From positions 9,324,413 through 9,388,412 of the forward strand of contig OX438751.1 of NCBI GenBank assembly GCA_949316235.1: a stretch of 64,000 nt of DNA, in the 5' to 3' direction. A model generated the notes under the pieces. The model saw only the letters and a list, made by a program, of their open reading frames with translations. It was not told the origin of the DNA and made no database searches. This document shows, piece by piece, positions 11,441 through 22,299 of the stretch; within the stretch, counting starts at the first letter, position 1; the number at the start of each line of letters is the position of its first letter. The position numbers and the translations under genes were made by a program. The DNA is from Oegoconia quadripuncta (taxonomy: Eukaryota > Arthropoda > Insecta > Lepidoptera > Autostichidae).

Positions 11441-12589
11441 CGGAATAGACTTTATTTATCTAAATTTACTTACTGTAGAAGTACTGTGCAAGTGAAAATG
11501 TATGTATTTTGAACTACTTTTAAACTAGATTATGATGATTATTTTCCCATATTTGAGAGTATAAAATATCGGTCAAGCGCATCTCGGACATGCACTTTGA
11601 GTTCTGGAGGATGTAGAAAGCTTTCTATATTGAAAGCTTTCTAAATTATTTCACTGACCGCAAAGAAAATTGAGCAAATCCAAAAAAAACTTGCTATTTT
11701 GCAGGGCAGCAAGAGTCCCGAATGCCACTATCCTGTTTTAATTCGGATTTTTAATATGCATAGCTTTAAAGTTACGTGATGGATGAGTACACACTTCTTG
11801 ACATTTCAGATATGAATCATAGTGAAATTTACCTAAGCAATAACGTTATGTAACGATCAAACTTAAACTTTATGACATGGCGAAATTAAATTGTAGTAGG
11901 TATCATTCACAATTTTCAGTGGCAAAACGAAGTTCAGAGGAATATGAAAACAAAAGAAAAGATTTCACATTTAATGGAAGGCAAGAAGAGAAACGAGTGG
12001 GACGCTGACGGGATACGGAACAAGTAGGGGCAAGCGAAAATACACAACATAGGAGAGCTCACACGCGAATATCAGTTGCAATCAAAACGGTCTACGATGA
12101 AGTATCGATGTATATTATGAGACAATCATATTGACATTATACGATATTCTCCACTATAAATTTCAGCTAAAATGGCGAAAATAGTAGTTTATTTAATGAA
12201 GTTGTATGTGTCATTTGATTATAGATATATTTTAACAACGACCTCTTCGCCAGGTTTCACTCTGAGATCTACGGTTTGGCACGTACCTCGAGCAATGTCT
12301 CAGTCTGGCTATGCAGCGAGGTAAAGCGACCAGTGTGTTAGGGTCCAAATATATTTGCTTGAACTAGATACAGCATAATGTATTGCACTTATTTCATAAG
12401 ATGTGCTTGTTTTACTTCATATAAAAAGTCGTTTCGTACAAAAAGTCAAGGACATGTTTCTTTATATCTATATACCTATAATTCTTTTGTAATTATTTCT
12501 CGATTATATAAAAGTTTAATTGTTATGGATGAGCGAGGATTCCTGACACATTTATTATATGCGTAACTAGGAAGTTTCAACCTTATGTA
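11441..12589. other. No gene recognised
   Basis: At about 11570-11610 a CGGTCAAGCGCATCTCGGAC stretch weakly resembles the GGCCAAGTGCG motif of repeat R, so a worn copy may lie here. The remainder is unassigned. Confidence 0.2.
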
Positions 12590-12768
12590 TATAATTTGTA
12601 TGTAAAAAACCTCATACATTTAACCTTTTACAAATACCAATTTTCGAAAATAAAAAACCATTTTCAAATCAATCATCCCTTTTGGGGTGTTAAAGCTACA
12701 GACAGACATACACATAAGCAGGCTTCAAACTACATCACTTCTTTGCGTCGGAGGTTAAAAAACTAAAT
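12590..12768 (+). repeat. Dispersed repeat W (MITE-like), copy 1
   Basis: It contains AAATAAAAAACC, AAATCAATCATCCCTTTTGG and ACAGACAGACATACAC, ending near GGAGGTTAAAA. The layout matches the 16850-17052 copy, where AAACC...AAATCGG...CAGACACTCACA precede GGGGGTAAAA. This layout is widespread among insect Tc1/mariner-type non-autonomous repeats (inference). Confidence 0.4.
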
Positions 12769-14038
12769 CAGAATAAGCTATTTACAAAAGAACGTGGATA
12801 ACATTGTAACATATCAAATAATGTCTGTCTATATTGCCAGTACAACATACAGCAGCTGGCACGATTCAATATTCAATGTTTGAACGAACTGACTCAACTT
12901 ACGCTTTTATTTCGTGCACTCTGCAAATAATCCCACATCGGAGAGCAACAGACACCCCACAGCAGCGTCTCAGAATAGTTGCTATTACCATAGTAGACTA
13001 TTACTATCTGTCCAGCTTTCTCTGAGGCTAGCGTTTCACCTGTAATGAAACTATACCTTACTAATATTTAAAACCGATGTTGATGAAATAACACTATCTG
13101 AAATGAAATAACAGCTATGTAACATATTCGATCATTATTTCGTTTGATAATAAAACTTTAATAACCTGATATAGAAATGAATCACGAGAAGTATGAAATT
13201 TCGGCCGAATAACTGTTATTAGATTTAAATCATTTTATAGTAAAACAAAGAGAAATATGAACGATAAATAAAACGTCGCTTTTTCCTTTCCAAAATTTCA
13301 AAAAAGGTTTTTGTGGAAAGGTCGCCGAGATGCGATTTTTGGGTCGTTCGATTTTGAATGCGAATACTCAAACTACAGATTCACGTTGGTATTTCAAAAG
13401 TTCGCATTTTTACTTGGTATATTGAGCTACGTTCCGTTTTAGAACCTTACCTATTGCTTTTAAGCACAAAAAAATCGGTAACTTCAATTGAACAAAAAAA
13501 TCGTTCGGCAAAGGTCTTTTACAGCTACTCACAACTTAATTAATTAAGAAGCAGATTGCATAATTACTTCGATTTTTGTAAAGTATTAATTGTATATTCT
13601 ACAATGGGATTAAATTGTTCCTGTTAAATATTGCTTGACAACACTACCGTACTTAACCAAGTTTTAATATCAAAATTAGGAGTATTTTTTACGGGTACAA
13701 TAGTGGCCACATCTGTAATTAGTATTATTTTTTATTATATCACCATGGAATTTGGCTATAAATCTTTACATTTAATTTTATGTCTTCGGTTATAAAAATC
13801 ACTATGAATTTTTAAAATGTAAATATCAAATTGTTCTGAGATTAGAAATAAACAACATGTCCAAATTGTTCTTTATTCAGATCTGTCAGTTTATTGTCAT
13901 TATAATTCAATTTTTCTGAGGTTCTAACAAGTTCAAATGAAATGTCTTGCTGTAATCATATTGGTCTTGTCGTTGTCATTTTATTCTTTCAAATTTCCAG
14001 GTCTATCTTAACTTAATAGAAAGTATAAGTATAATATA
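12769..14038. other. AT-rich single-copy sequence
   Basis: No gene or repeat recognised. Short frames (12834-13025, 13358-13543) have unremarkable translations. Confidence 0.3.
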
Positions 14039-14335
14039 TTTTGCTTATCGGACATTTTGTTAATCCGACATTCTGATTATCTGACGTTTTGCTTATCGGA
14101 CATTTTACTCAGCCGACATTGTGAATGTCTGACGTTTTGCTTATCGGACATTTTGCTCAGCCGACATTCTGAATATCTGACGTTTTGCTTATCGGACATT
14201 TTGCTCATCCGACATTCTGATTACCTACATAACGTTTTGCTTATCGGACATTTTATTCGTCTGACGTTCTGATTACCTGACGTTTTGCTCATGCGACGTT
14301 GTTTATTCCGACTATCTGGTTATCTGTCATTTTAA
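14039..14335. repeat. Minisatellite: 48-bp units made of three 16-bp subunits
   Basis: TTGCTTATCGGA recurs at 14041, 14089, 14137, 14185 and 14237, and a variant (TTGCTCATGCGA) at 14285. Spacings are 48, 48, 48, 52 and 48 bp. Each 48-bp unit divides into three related 16-mers: TTGCTTATCGGACATT, TTGCTCATCCGACATT and CTGATTATCTGACGTT. Because 48 is a multiple of three, a 71-codon frame with a repetitive translation runs through it (14057-14272). I regard that frame as a by-product of the repeat. A related 16-bp array lies at 59284-59430. Confidence 0.95.
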
Positions 14336-14910
14336 CGAAACATTAGGATGATAAAGGACTTCCTTTTTCAACTGTACAAGTAGGCATAATTAAACGAAAT
14401 AAGCTGTAATTGTAATGTCGTTGAATTTCTAATGTGAATAAAGCCATTCAGTTGGTGATTACCCGGGTAATTTGCAAAAGTATCCGCAATTATCCCGCTA
14501 AAGTCTTCTAATGCAATTTACCCTTGATTGCCCCAATGTTTATGAGTGCGGCATTCACAATTGATCGATCAATTTGACAAGGCTTTGAAACTTCAAGCAT
14601 TTGTATCAACGTAAAATGTATTAGATGTTATTTTTTACATTACATAGGTGTATAAACTTACTAAGTATGTGGCTTTATACCATCTGACGGCAAAAGGTGC
14701 ATCCCCTGTCACGTGTGCATGGTATATTTCGAATGAGAATCGTGGAATACTGTTTCAAATAGTAAACATTATTATTTGGAATGTTTATGATATGTTTGGG
14801 ATATCTGTAAATGCTACTTACGTACCTTTAAAACCTTAAACCTTTGGCTGCAATTATCATAAAGTGAGAGTTGCCACGTTTAGTAGTCTACATTTTATTA
14901 CTAACTTTCA
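14336..14910. other. No gene recognised
   Basis: Unassigned AT-rich sequence. A 63-codon frame (14648-14839) shows no recognisable domain. Confidence 0.25.
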
Positions 14911-15186
14911 GGAGCGTCGGTGGCCCAGCGGTTAAGACGCAGTCTCCCAATTTAGGAGGTCCCGGTTCCAGGCAGGCCAATGTACCAATGAGTTTTAAAA
15001 TTTAATTTAATTACTTATGTACTCTTAAACGGTGAAGGAAAACATCGTGAGGAAACCTGCATGCATGCAAAGGCATGTGAAGTCCCCAACCCGCATTGGG
15101 CCACCATGGCGGACTATGGCCTCATATACCTACGAGGGAAGGTCTATATCCCTGCAGTGGGATGTTTACGGGCTGATGATGATAAG
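14911..15186 (+). repeat. SINE B, copy 1
   Basis: The tRNA-like head GAGCGTCGGTGGCCCAGCGG continues TTAAGACGCAGTCTCCCAAT. The B box is damaged (GGTCCCGGTTCCAGG lacks several bases). The body has AAACATCGTGAGGAAACCTG, GCATGTGAAGTCCCCAACCC and a GGGATGTTTACGGGCTGATG end followed by ATGAT. The 3' end resembles lepidopteran LINE ends, which fits a partner LINE supplying the reverse transcriptase. Confidence 0.85.
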
Positions 15187-15289
15187 TAAATTTTATAATG
15201 TGCTTATAATTTAGCGTAATAAAGCATTTACATAGGTAAACAAATATGGTTTGCAAATTGTAAGATTCACGGAACTTGAGTGAAGCTAA

Positions 15290-15512
15290 TCTCATCAATA
15301 GCCTTACATGTCCCCACTGTTGGGGTACAGCCTCCTCTCACTGGGAGAGGGAATCCACCACGCGGGCCCATTGCGGATTGGTGGATTTGTGTGACTAATA
15401 GCCACCAGACAGTCAGTGTTTGAAGCCACCCATGTAGGTCACCGACTTAATGACTGCCTTCAATTGAAAACACGGGATCGATTTAACGTGCCTTCCGAAG
15501 CACGGAAGCTAT
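15290..15512 (-). repeat. 5S-derived SINE, 3' body fragment
   Basis: The reverse complement reads CTTCGGAAGGCACGTTAAAT, then TTTTCAATTGAAGGCAGTCA, GGGCCCGCGTGGTGGATT and CAACAGTGGGGACATGTAAG. These follow the same order as the body of the 5S-headed copy at 47345-47684. The 5S-like head is missing, so this copy is 5'-truncated. Confidence 0.8.
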
Positions 15513-16025
15513 TGAAATACAAATACTACAAAAAAGGAATAAAACAAAAAAAGAACGCGTTAATTATTGCAATATTAAAAAGTGCACAATGTCAAAGAGT
15601 ATGGCTGTCAATCATGCACCAATAGTGTGTTATTGGTCCATGACGTCAATTTAAATCTATTGGAAATAGTACGAAGGCGTATGCATTTGTCTATCTACTC
15701 AGTAAGGCCAAATTACTACGGCTTGAAATCAGAACCCCCCGACGGAACTGTAGATGAGGTTGTGTAGTACAGCGCAGTGACATCATCCCCCCACCCCCCA
15801 CACCACCTCTGAAAACGACAAGCTCTCCACTCGCAGCAGCAGGCGAGATAAACACACATTGTTTCGTTGCTGGATCGTCAATTAAACTTCCTCAGTGCAC
15901 TCGCGTACCGACATTCACCTACCCTATTCGTATAGGATGACACTCGACTAACCGCAATTATACCTACATTTTCTTACCACAAAATCTTAAATATTGTGTT
16001 AATAACTTCAAAGCTCGCTTACGTA
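15513..16025. other. No gene recognised
   Basis: Includes a C-rich patch at about 15785-15810 (CATCCCCCCACCCCCCACAC). Otherwise unassigned. Confidence 0.25.
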
Positions 16026-16338
16026 TAGAGCCTCGGTGGCTCAGCTGTTAAGACGCGGTCTCCTAATTTGGGAGGTCCGGGTTCGATTCCCAGGCAGGCC
16101 ATGTACCAATGACTTTTTAAATTTAATTACATGTGTGTTTATCCGACTGCTCTTAAAACGGTGAAGCAAAACATCGTGAGGAAATCTGCACACCTGAGAA
16201 ATAAAAAATTAAAAAGGCATGTGAAGTCCTCAACCCGTATTGGGCCTTCGTAGCGTGGTGGACTATCCCCTATACTCCCTCATATACGAGGGAAGGCCTA
16301 TATCCCTGCAGTGGGATGTTTACGGGCTGATGATGATG
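16026..16338 (+). repeat. SINE B, copy 2 (best-preserved head)
   Basis: The head AGAGCCTCGGTGGCTCAGCT continues GTTAAGACGCGGTCTCC. The B box GGGTTCGATTCCC is intact. The body has ACGGTGAAGCAAAACATCGT and GGCATGTGAAGTCC, then GGGATGTTTACGGGCTGATG and ATGATGA. The first 75 bp can be read as a degenerate tRNA with GGTTCGATTCC in the T arm. Direct orientation, about 1.1 kb from copy 1. Confidence 0.88.
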
Positions 16339-16849
16339 AACGCCAAGGAATCAGACAGGTATATTATACAGTCTCAAACAACTTTACAGTCGGCAATAAT
16401 AGTAATGAAGTTTTCTCAGAAATGTTTTTCAATTGTACTTTTAGTTGATCGTGGAACTCAGTAATTGCTGTAACGAAATAAATAATATCCAAAAACCTCA
16501 CACCTCGCTCCAGTCAGAAAGCAACTCCTGTCTGATCTCACCACAGATCTTACTGCCATGGAGTTCTTACTCCAACAGTTAATATGTGTGTGATACGAGG
16601 CTGATGCAATGTTTCTTACCTTTGGTACAGTCACCTCCATAATTAATTCAGGGGTATTTTACATAATTACTGGTAGCTGCTGGCTATTTAAGCTGTATCG
16701 TCCGCAGGTTTCTAAAATTATGGTTCAGAAAAGAGTAATTTTAGAGGACTGCGGCTGGTATAGTTTGAATAGACATCTCGCTACCTTTAATTGTATAACT
16801 ATAAATGAAAATTTAGAATACCCTCAAGAGAAAACAAGCTAGTAAAACA
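16339..16849. other. No gene recognised
   Basis: Short opposing frames (16458-16640 minus, 16609-16842 plus) have no recognisable product. Confidence 0.25.
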
Positions 16850-17052
16850 AAAGGGCTTAACTGATTTTGATAAAACATGTCTAAGAACACCGCTAAAAAA
16901 CCAATTTCCGAATAAAAAACCGCATCCAAATCGGCTCACCCGTTTAAGAGCGACGGTGCCACAGACACTCACATAGCGGTCAAACTTATAACAGCCCTCT
17001 TTTTGGGGGTAAAAACAGCCCTGTATGAATGTCTGTGACGCCGACTGTACTC
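16850..17052 (+). repeat. Dispersed repeat W, copy 2
   Basis: Starts AAAGGGCTTAACTGATTTTG and continues ATAAAACATGTCTAAGAACA. It carries AAACCGCATCCAAATCGG, CACAGACACTCACATAGCGG and a CCCTCTTTTTGGGGGTAAAA terminus. A later copy at 48.7 kb has the same CTTAACCGATTTT...AAACATGGCTAAT start. A non-autonomous DNA transposon origin is likely but not proven. Confidence 0.55.
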
Positions 17053-17589
17053 AAAACGGTTTTCTTCATATGTTATCCTGAACCGAAAAGCCTATGTTAT
17101 TTTATTAAAATCCTGTATTTAATAAAATATATTGGCACGGTCCAGACCCGAACCCATACTTCACTTTACCCCATGATTAGAAGTCTACAACAAGGCAAAC
17201 CGTATAACTTCCAATTTTATAAACTACAATTTAGCATTTCAAAAATACCAGCAACCGTTTCATATTTCCCCTGAGTAAAAATCTAACTTTTCCGTTTGAC
17301 TTTGTCCGACAAACTGCAATGGTTGGCTCCGAAGCAATTTTATTTCTTTTTAGGTGCCTAGATTAACGTAGCGACGGCTTCCGTGCAAATGGTAATGAAC
17401 GTTTCACGTTTGAAACAACCATAGGTATATGTGTAATAAAATCAGAATTCAAATTTAAACTTTAGCGGATTTTATTAAAAATTTTTGTTCGGGTTCTTAA
17501 CATTTAGGAAATACACATTTCTTTTTCTGCACGACGAGTTAGCGCTTGAAGGTGAGGCCGCAAATGAAACCGCGCTCACTAAAAACTCA
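17053..17589. other. No gene recognised
   Basis: Unassigned AT-rich sequence. The 81-codon frame at 17029-17274 has no domain. Confidence 0.25.
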
Positions 17590-17805
17590 AAATTTGGGTG
17601 ACTGCATGGCTATAATTACACAAACAGCTGGAACATAATCATGCTATCAACTAGCTGCTTTGCGACAGACTCAGATAAGAAGGTAGGACTCAGGCGGACA
17701 TTTAAAAATGCTCTACCACCTACCAAACCGAGTAACTAAACTATACCCCGATGGGAATCGAACCCGTGACCTTCGTTTTATAAATTGTCTCTGCTGTCAT
17801 GTTAA
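17590..17805 (-). repeat. SINE A, inverted diverged copy
   Basis: On the plus strand it reads 3' to 5': CTGGAACATAATCATGCTAT, CAGATAAGAAGGTAGGACTC, AGGCGGACATTTAAAAATGC and the tRNA-like GGGAATCGAACCCGTGACCT. The last is the reverse of a B box. The distal 3' tail is missing. Confidence 0.75.
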
Positions 17806-19198
17806 AACATCTGTAATTTTCACCAAGGTTTAGTTCTGAATATAGAGAGGTATCAATTAATATATTTTTTTGGGAATTAAGTACAAATATATGTCGCAGA
17901 TAGCGATAAATTTGTGATGGAATTTATAATTTGGACGTTCGTATGACTATATCATAATACGCGGTTTGCCACAAGAAGTGAACCTGGTGGCGCTTGTATT
18001 GCCGAAAATGGCGCAGTGACGTTTACAGTAATGTTAGATCTGGACATCGAAAATGAATATTCATATTGCTACCAGCCGTCAAAGCAGACGGACCACCACT
18101 TAACACATTGACGAACGTGAATGACTCTGATTACCTATTATCATCGACGCTTGGAATAGTCCGGTGATTCGTTACTTAATAAGAAGTTGGTCATGGCATA
18201 TGAGCAGGAGGGATTATATACCTACTAATCTGTTTGAAGTCCCACAGACAGCGTGCGAGGGCCAAGTTGGATGCCATGAGGGGAATGCAAACGTTTAAAA
18301 TTTATCGGTACCCTGTCAGCTTCAATGATCTTAATTGAGTGTAATTGCCATCGTTCCATTAGTGGCAGACCAATACCTCGTTCTATTAAATCCTAGCGTC
18401 ATTCTCATATCCAATTCGCCTTTAGTAGCTCGACATAATGTCCTAATGTCGGGAGAGCTACGCTATACCAGGAGAGGCTGGCACCGTCCAGTCGCTAGCA
18501 ACGCCCGCGTTTACCCAACATATTTTTTTTCAAAAAGAAGGCAGATATCCTAATTAAAATTAATTAGCCGTACCTAGCTGTGCTAAAGTTTGTCGGGCCA
18601 GGTCAGTAGAAGCTAAGGTTATCTTGAAATGATAAATACTTATAATATAACGTGCACAGAAGCAATATATTACACAGGTGAGGAACTTGAACGTAAACTG
18701 AAAGCAATACAGAGTTCAATTGTGTTATTAGAAGGCAGAACACGCCGATTGATCGCGAAAACGGTTATATTAATATCGTATCCGGGTCGTTATATAGTAA
18801 TTTTACTGCGAACGGGTGTCGTCCGGCGCGTACGGCAGATAAACTTTAGGTCCCCCCGAATGGAGCTATTAAAATTCCCTTTAACTTACCACGGACTATT
18901 TACGCCGTCAATGAAACAGCTACTGCTTATAAATTTAATTGAAATAATATAAATAGTGATAGAGTTTTCTGACCTTGATATCGTGAACAGTTTCCAAATC
19001 ACTGACATTAAGCACGCGTTACTAAAAGCACGGAATAAATTACGGACTAACTTACGGAACTAATTTACTAAAAGGACACCTAATTTAATTTTTAAATACA
19101 AAAAATACCGTAGAATCCATCCAGGATGGGATTGCAATTCTAACTTGAGGTAAAATTTAATCCGACATTAGGTATATTAAATTTTGTGGTCTTCCTTT
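17806..19198. other. Single-copy tract with balanced-composition blocks
   Basis: Two blocks (18335-18553 and 18629-18952) are less AT-rich than their surroundings and carry open frames of 72 and 107 codons. The 107-codon translation contains a basic, leucine-rich stretch (RRVRQINFRSPRMELLKF) but no family I recognise. Possible explanations are a conserved non-coding element, an unrecognised exon, or chance. Confidence 0.25.
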
Positions 19199-19447
19199 GA
19201 ATTGGAAGTAATTTTTAACCCCCAACGAAAAATATACGTGCATTGTGTGCGTGTATGTGTGTGTGTATGCGTGTACGTGTGTGTATTTGTCCAGTCTTTT
19301 TGCGGACGTATCTCAGAAATGCGTGGTATGATTTTCTTTATATTAAAGACTAAATGTGGGGACAGGCTTTTAGCTATATTTGATGAAGATCGGTTCAGCC
19401 GTTTTGACGGTATTAAGCTTTTAACACAGTTTTTTCGTGTATTTTGA
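19199..19447 (+). repeat. Repeat W-like element with TG-rich microsatellite
   Basis: It begins TTTTTAACCCCCAACGAAAA, a common start of insect non-autonomous DNA repeats. An interrupted (TG)n tract follows at about 19237-19286, then CGGACGTATCTCAGAAATGC and GATCGGTTCAGCCGTTTTGA. The 87-codon frame across it is a repeat by-product. Confidence 0.5.
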
Positions 19448-19529
19448 TGATATGATTTTAATTCTTTTTAATATTTAAGATTAAATCTGAAGATACGTAA
19501 GATAATCTCTCAATAGATTTACGTGAGAT

Positions 19530-19664
19530 CGTGGTAGCTAGCCAGGCGGACATTTAAAATGCCCTACCGCTCACCGAGTACTTGAACATTTACCCCGCTG
19601 GGGATCGAACCCGCGACCTCCGAATCGTAAACCCAATGTTGTTTACATTCAGCTACGGAGGCGG
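19530..19664 (-). repeat. SINE A, inverted 5' half
   Basis: Plus-strand order GTGGTAGCTAGCCAGGCGGA, CATTTAAAATGCCCTACC, CCCGCTGGGGATCGAACCCG and CTACGGAGGCGG. This is the tRNA-like head and proximal body, read from the complement. The 3' half is absent and the head B box is intact. Confidence 0.85.
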
Positions 19665-19894
19665 AAGTATATTGATACTACACTGGAATTCACGAAGTTA
19701 CATATCATTGTGCATGCGAAAACCCATAATGTTTTATTGAAGTCCTTTAAAGATCTTTCCTCGATGTCAAATGGAACCGTAAAAACCAGAAATAAATATT
19801 TTAGATCAAGGTTAACGTGTTTCCCTCTTTACAGTATAGGCTTCTCAATATTGATTTGAATTAACTGCATTAATAAAAAAAGATTATAGCTAAG

Positions 19895-20086
19895 GGTATA
19901 CAGAGCACGAATCGTGGAACATTTTGTAGGAATAACACCGGATGGAAGGATAGAAAGAAGAAGAGGTAGACTTATTATGGGCTATTTAAAGGAAAAAGTA
20001 AGAACTGTGACGTAAAAAAAGTACAAGCCTTAGCGGAGAATAAAGAGAAGTGGAGATTACTCCATCAAGAAGAGCATGACTCTTAA
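19895..20086 (+). pseudogene. LINE ORF2 C-terminal remnant, frameshifted
   Basis: One frame reads VEHFVGITPDGRIERRRGR followed by LIMGYLKEKVRTVT and a stop. A second frame continues with VKKVQALAENKEKWRLLHQE and ends EHDS-stop. The pattern of G-R-x-E-R-R-R-G-R, an internal Y-L-K segment and a terminal A-E-x-x-x-x-W-R-L-L-H is typical of the last residues of insect non-LTR retrotransposon ORF2 proteins. The frame change near 20011 shows it is dead. Upstream reverse-transcriptase motifs are absent, so the fragment is strongly 5'-truncated. Confidence 0.7.
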
Positions 20087-20129
20087 ATAAAGAAAGAGGT
20101 AAGGCAGATATATAGAAACATGAACAGAC

Positions 20130-20232
20130 ATGGTGTGTGCTTTTGTATGTATGTTTGTTGCTCAATCACGGCGACACTGATGAACAGATTTTGATGAAAT
20201 TTGGTATATATATGTATCATGTGCCCTGAGGC
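20130..20232 (-). repeat. CTAG element D, inverted partial copy
   Basis: The plus strand shows GTTTGTTGCTCAATCACGGC and GATTTTGATGAAATTTGG. These are the complement of the TTTCATCxAAATC...CGTGATTGAGCAACAAAC blocks of element D. The CTAG-proximal part is not recognisable. Confidence 0.6.
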
Positions 20233-20582
20233 TCTACCCCTAACTCAAAGCTATAGCGATAGCAATGCACTGTCCGTCTCTGTCATTGTGTTACGATATG
20301 ACAAGGATGGATGGTGCATTGACGTCACAAGTGATAACAATTTCCAAAGCAATTGGGTTAAGCGGTCTGACTGTTAAGATAACGTTTATCCCGATAAAGT
20401 CAGAAGTTGCCGAAGTATACTATTATTATTGGTACATACATATACTGCTGATTAAAAGTTCTACCATACATCGTAAATAATAAAATCCTTTGGCTCTGTT
20501 GAAACATTTGAATCATTTCGCTCACCAAAATGGGGCGATTCAACTTGGCAGCAATTTAACACAAATGCGATTTTCCACTCGG

Positions 20583-20670
20583 TCCGTATATAAATTTAAA
20601 TCACACATTAGCATAATTCCTTCGCTCAGAGACTGGCCGGGGCAGTAGCAAACTCAAAATGAAATGATTA
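20583..20670 (+). repeat. Dispersed repeat X, copy 1
   Basis: TATAAATTTAAA, ACATTAGCATAA, CTTCGCTCAGAGACTGGCCG and AAATGA... recur with changes at 21885-21970. Class unknown. Confidence 0.4.
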
Positions 20671-20809
20671 CAGATGCATTCACTAGGAAGGTTGATTTAG
20701 TATTGCCAGAACAGTCTTGTAAATACTAGCTGTTCATTCCACCCATGACCTGTGTAGGCACTTAAATTTGGGGCAACGGTATTTTGTTACTACATTGGCT
20801 ACTACGAAA

Positions 20810-21010
20810 CTATTGCAATCTAATCCCTAGCTGCGTACCCGTTTATAGGGCTGTGGGTTATCATGATATGAGCCGACTGTGTAATGAATCTTTTGGATTA
20901 CTTACGGAATTTGTACAAAACTTTTGAATTACGTAGCTGTAATTTCATAAGACAGAAAACTGGTCAAGAGCTTATTTTATCACGCACAACATGATTCCGC
21001 AATAGAATAT
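20810..21010 (+). repeat. Dispersed repeat R, copy 2
   Basis: Diverged relative of 153-350: CTAATCCCTAGCTGCGTACC, GTTTATAGGGCTGTGGGTTA, ATGATATGAGCCGACTGTG and TCACGCACAACATGATTCCG. Same orientation as copy 1. Confidence 0.5.
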
Positions 21011-21445
21011 ATAATAATTGTTTTTGCAGTAGGAATAACACGTCACAGTTATTGTTTTACAGATTCTGTTTAGATTGATATACTTTAAAGGTACAGTTAT
21101 TGAAAATATTAGTCCAAATATAGAGAAGTCAGGTGTATCTATAAAAAAACTGACTTTCGTTTTAGGCGTAAAATGAAACAAAGTGTAGATTGAAGGGAAA
21201 ATATCAATAGGAAAATTCACCTAAGAGGCAGCTGCTAAAAGTAAATCTACGTTCTCAAGAACCATTTAACGCAATAGTATTGTAGTAATACCTAGTAAGC
21301 TAAGTGTTATATAAAATAAAAATACAATAAAATACAATCGCCATCCGTGTTCGCACGATAGGTTTGCATTATCTTATATAATTTTAGAATCAACCGACTG
21401 TCACTTGACCGCTACTTTAGACTTCTTTCTTTTGGTACGTCTATC
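21011..21445. other. No gene recognised
   Basis: AT-rich; an 82-codon minus-strand frame (20972-21220) has no recognisable domain. Confidence 0.25.
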
Positions 21446-21540
21446 GTAACAGTCAGAAAAATTACATAACTTAATGAAGTTATATGATTTTTCTGACTGT
21501 TACGCTTACTAACTGACTGTTAACTTAATAAAGTTATATG
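21446..21540. repeat. Short-loop hairpin followed by a third partial repeat unit
   Basis: The arms GTAACAGTCAGAAAAATTAC (21446 on) and ATGATTTTTCTGACTGTTAC (to 21503) pair over about 27 bp with two mismatches and a 4-nt loop. A further GACTGTTAACTTAATAAAGT TATATGA segment follows at 21521-21540, repeating part of the hairpin. Confidence 0.75.
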
Positions 21541-21546
21541 AATACA

Positions 21547-21767
21547 TTAGCTTCCACCCGCGGCTTCGCCTGCCAATAACTTTATCGCGGAAACTTGTTT
21601 ATCCCGCAGGAACTACTCACTTTATCGGGATAAAAAAATATCCTATGTTTTAGTCCATTTACCTATTTACTAAATTTAATCGAAATCCGTGAATCCGTTT
21701 CGCTGTGATTGAGCAACAAACTAAAAAACTAACATACAAACTTTCGCATTTATAATATTAGTTAGAT
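21547..21767 (+). repeat. CTAG element D, copy 2
   Basis: Starts TTAGCTTCCACCCGCGGCTT, with ACTTTATCGGGATAAAAAAA, AATCGAAATCCGTGAATCCG, GTGATTGAGCAACAAACTAA and the 3' end TTTCGCATTTATAATATTAG TTAG. The family start CTAG has mutated to TTAG. Confidence 0.75.
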
Positions 21768-22299
21768 TTCTTTATAATAATGAGGTTTTCATATAACACA
21801 TCCACTGTTTAAAATACTGTTTAAAATACATCTCAGGTTTATATTTCGCTGCAGTAACTGGGAGAGTTCAGACAGGGCAGGGGTATAAATTTAAAACACA
21901 ATATTAGCATAAGCCCTCCGGCTAGAATGACCGGGAGTGCTCGCTCGGAACATTATCAAATTGAATGGTTAGACTTTTGGTAGGCACCAGTCTTGCTAGT
22001 TTTATACTGAAATTTTTAGTATATACTTATGTTTTTATATACTGCTAATGCTATATAGGAATTGTATGTGTCTTTCGCCAATTATTATTATTGTTATATC
22101 AATTCTTTTCCTAAGTTTTGGTAATGTAATGCTTGCTTGCATGTAGCTTGTATTAGCCAATAGTATTAGTGTACGTCAACTTCCGACGTGTTATGCGTTC
22201 TGTTATCAGTGAATGCACCAGGTGGAGACTGAAAAACAGCTATTTTGCTGAGGCTCCAACGTATTTATCCTTAAGTTAGTACATTTTACTATAATTAAT
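21768..22299. other. Unassigned, includes repeat X copy 2
   Basis: At 21885-21970 GGTATAAATTTAAAACACAA, TATTAGCATAAGCCCTCCGG and TGACCGGGAGTGCTCGCTCG resemble 20583-20670. Nothing else recognised. Confidence 0.35.

Noticed and set aside
14057..14272. Repeat protein encoded by the 48-bp minisatellite
   Set aside because: The open frame follows from a unit length divisible by three. No flanking gene structure, and the 52-bp unit breaks the pattern near the end.
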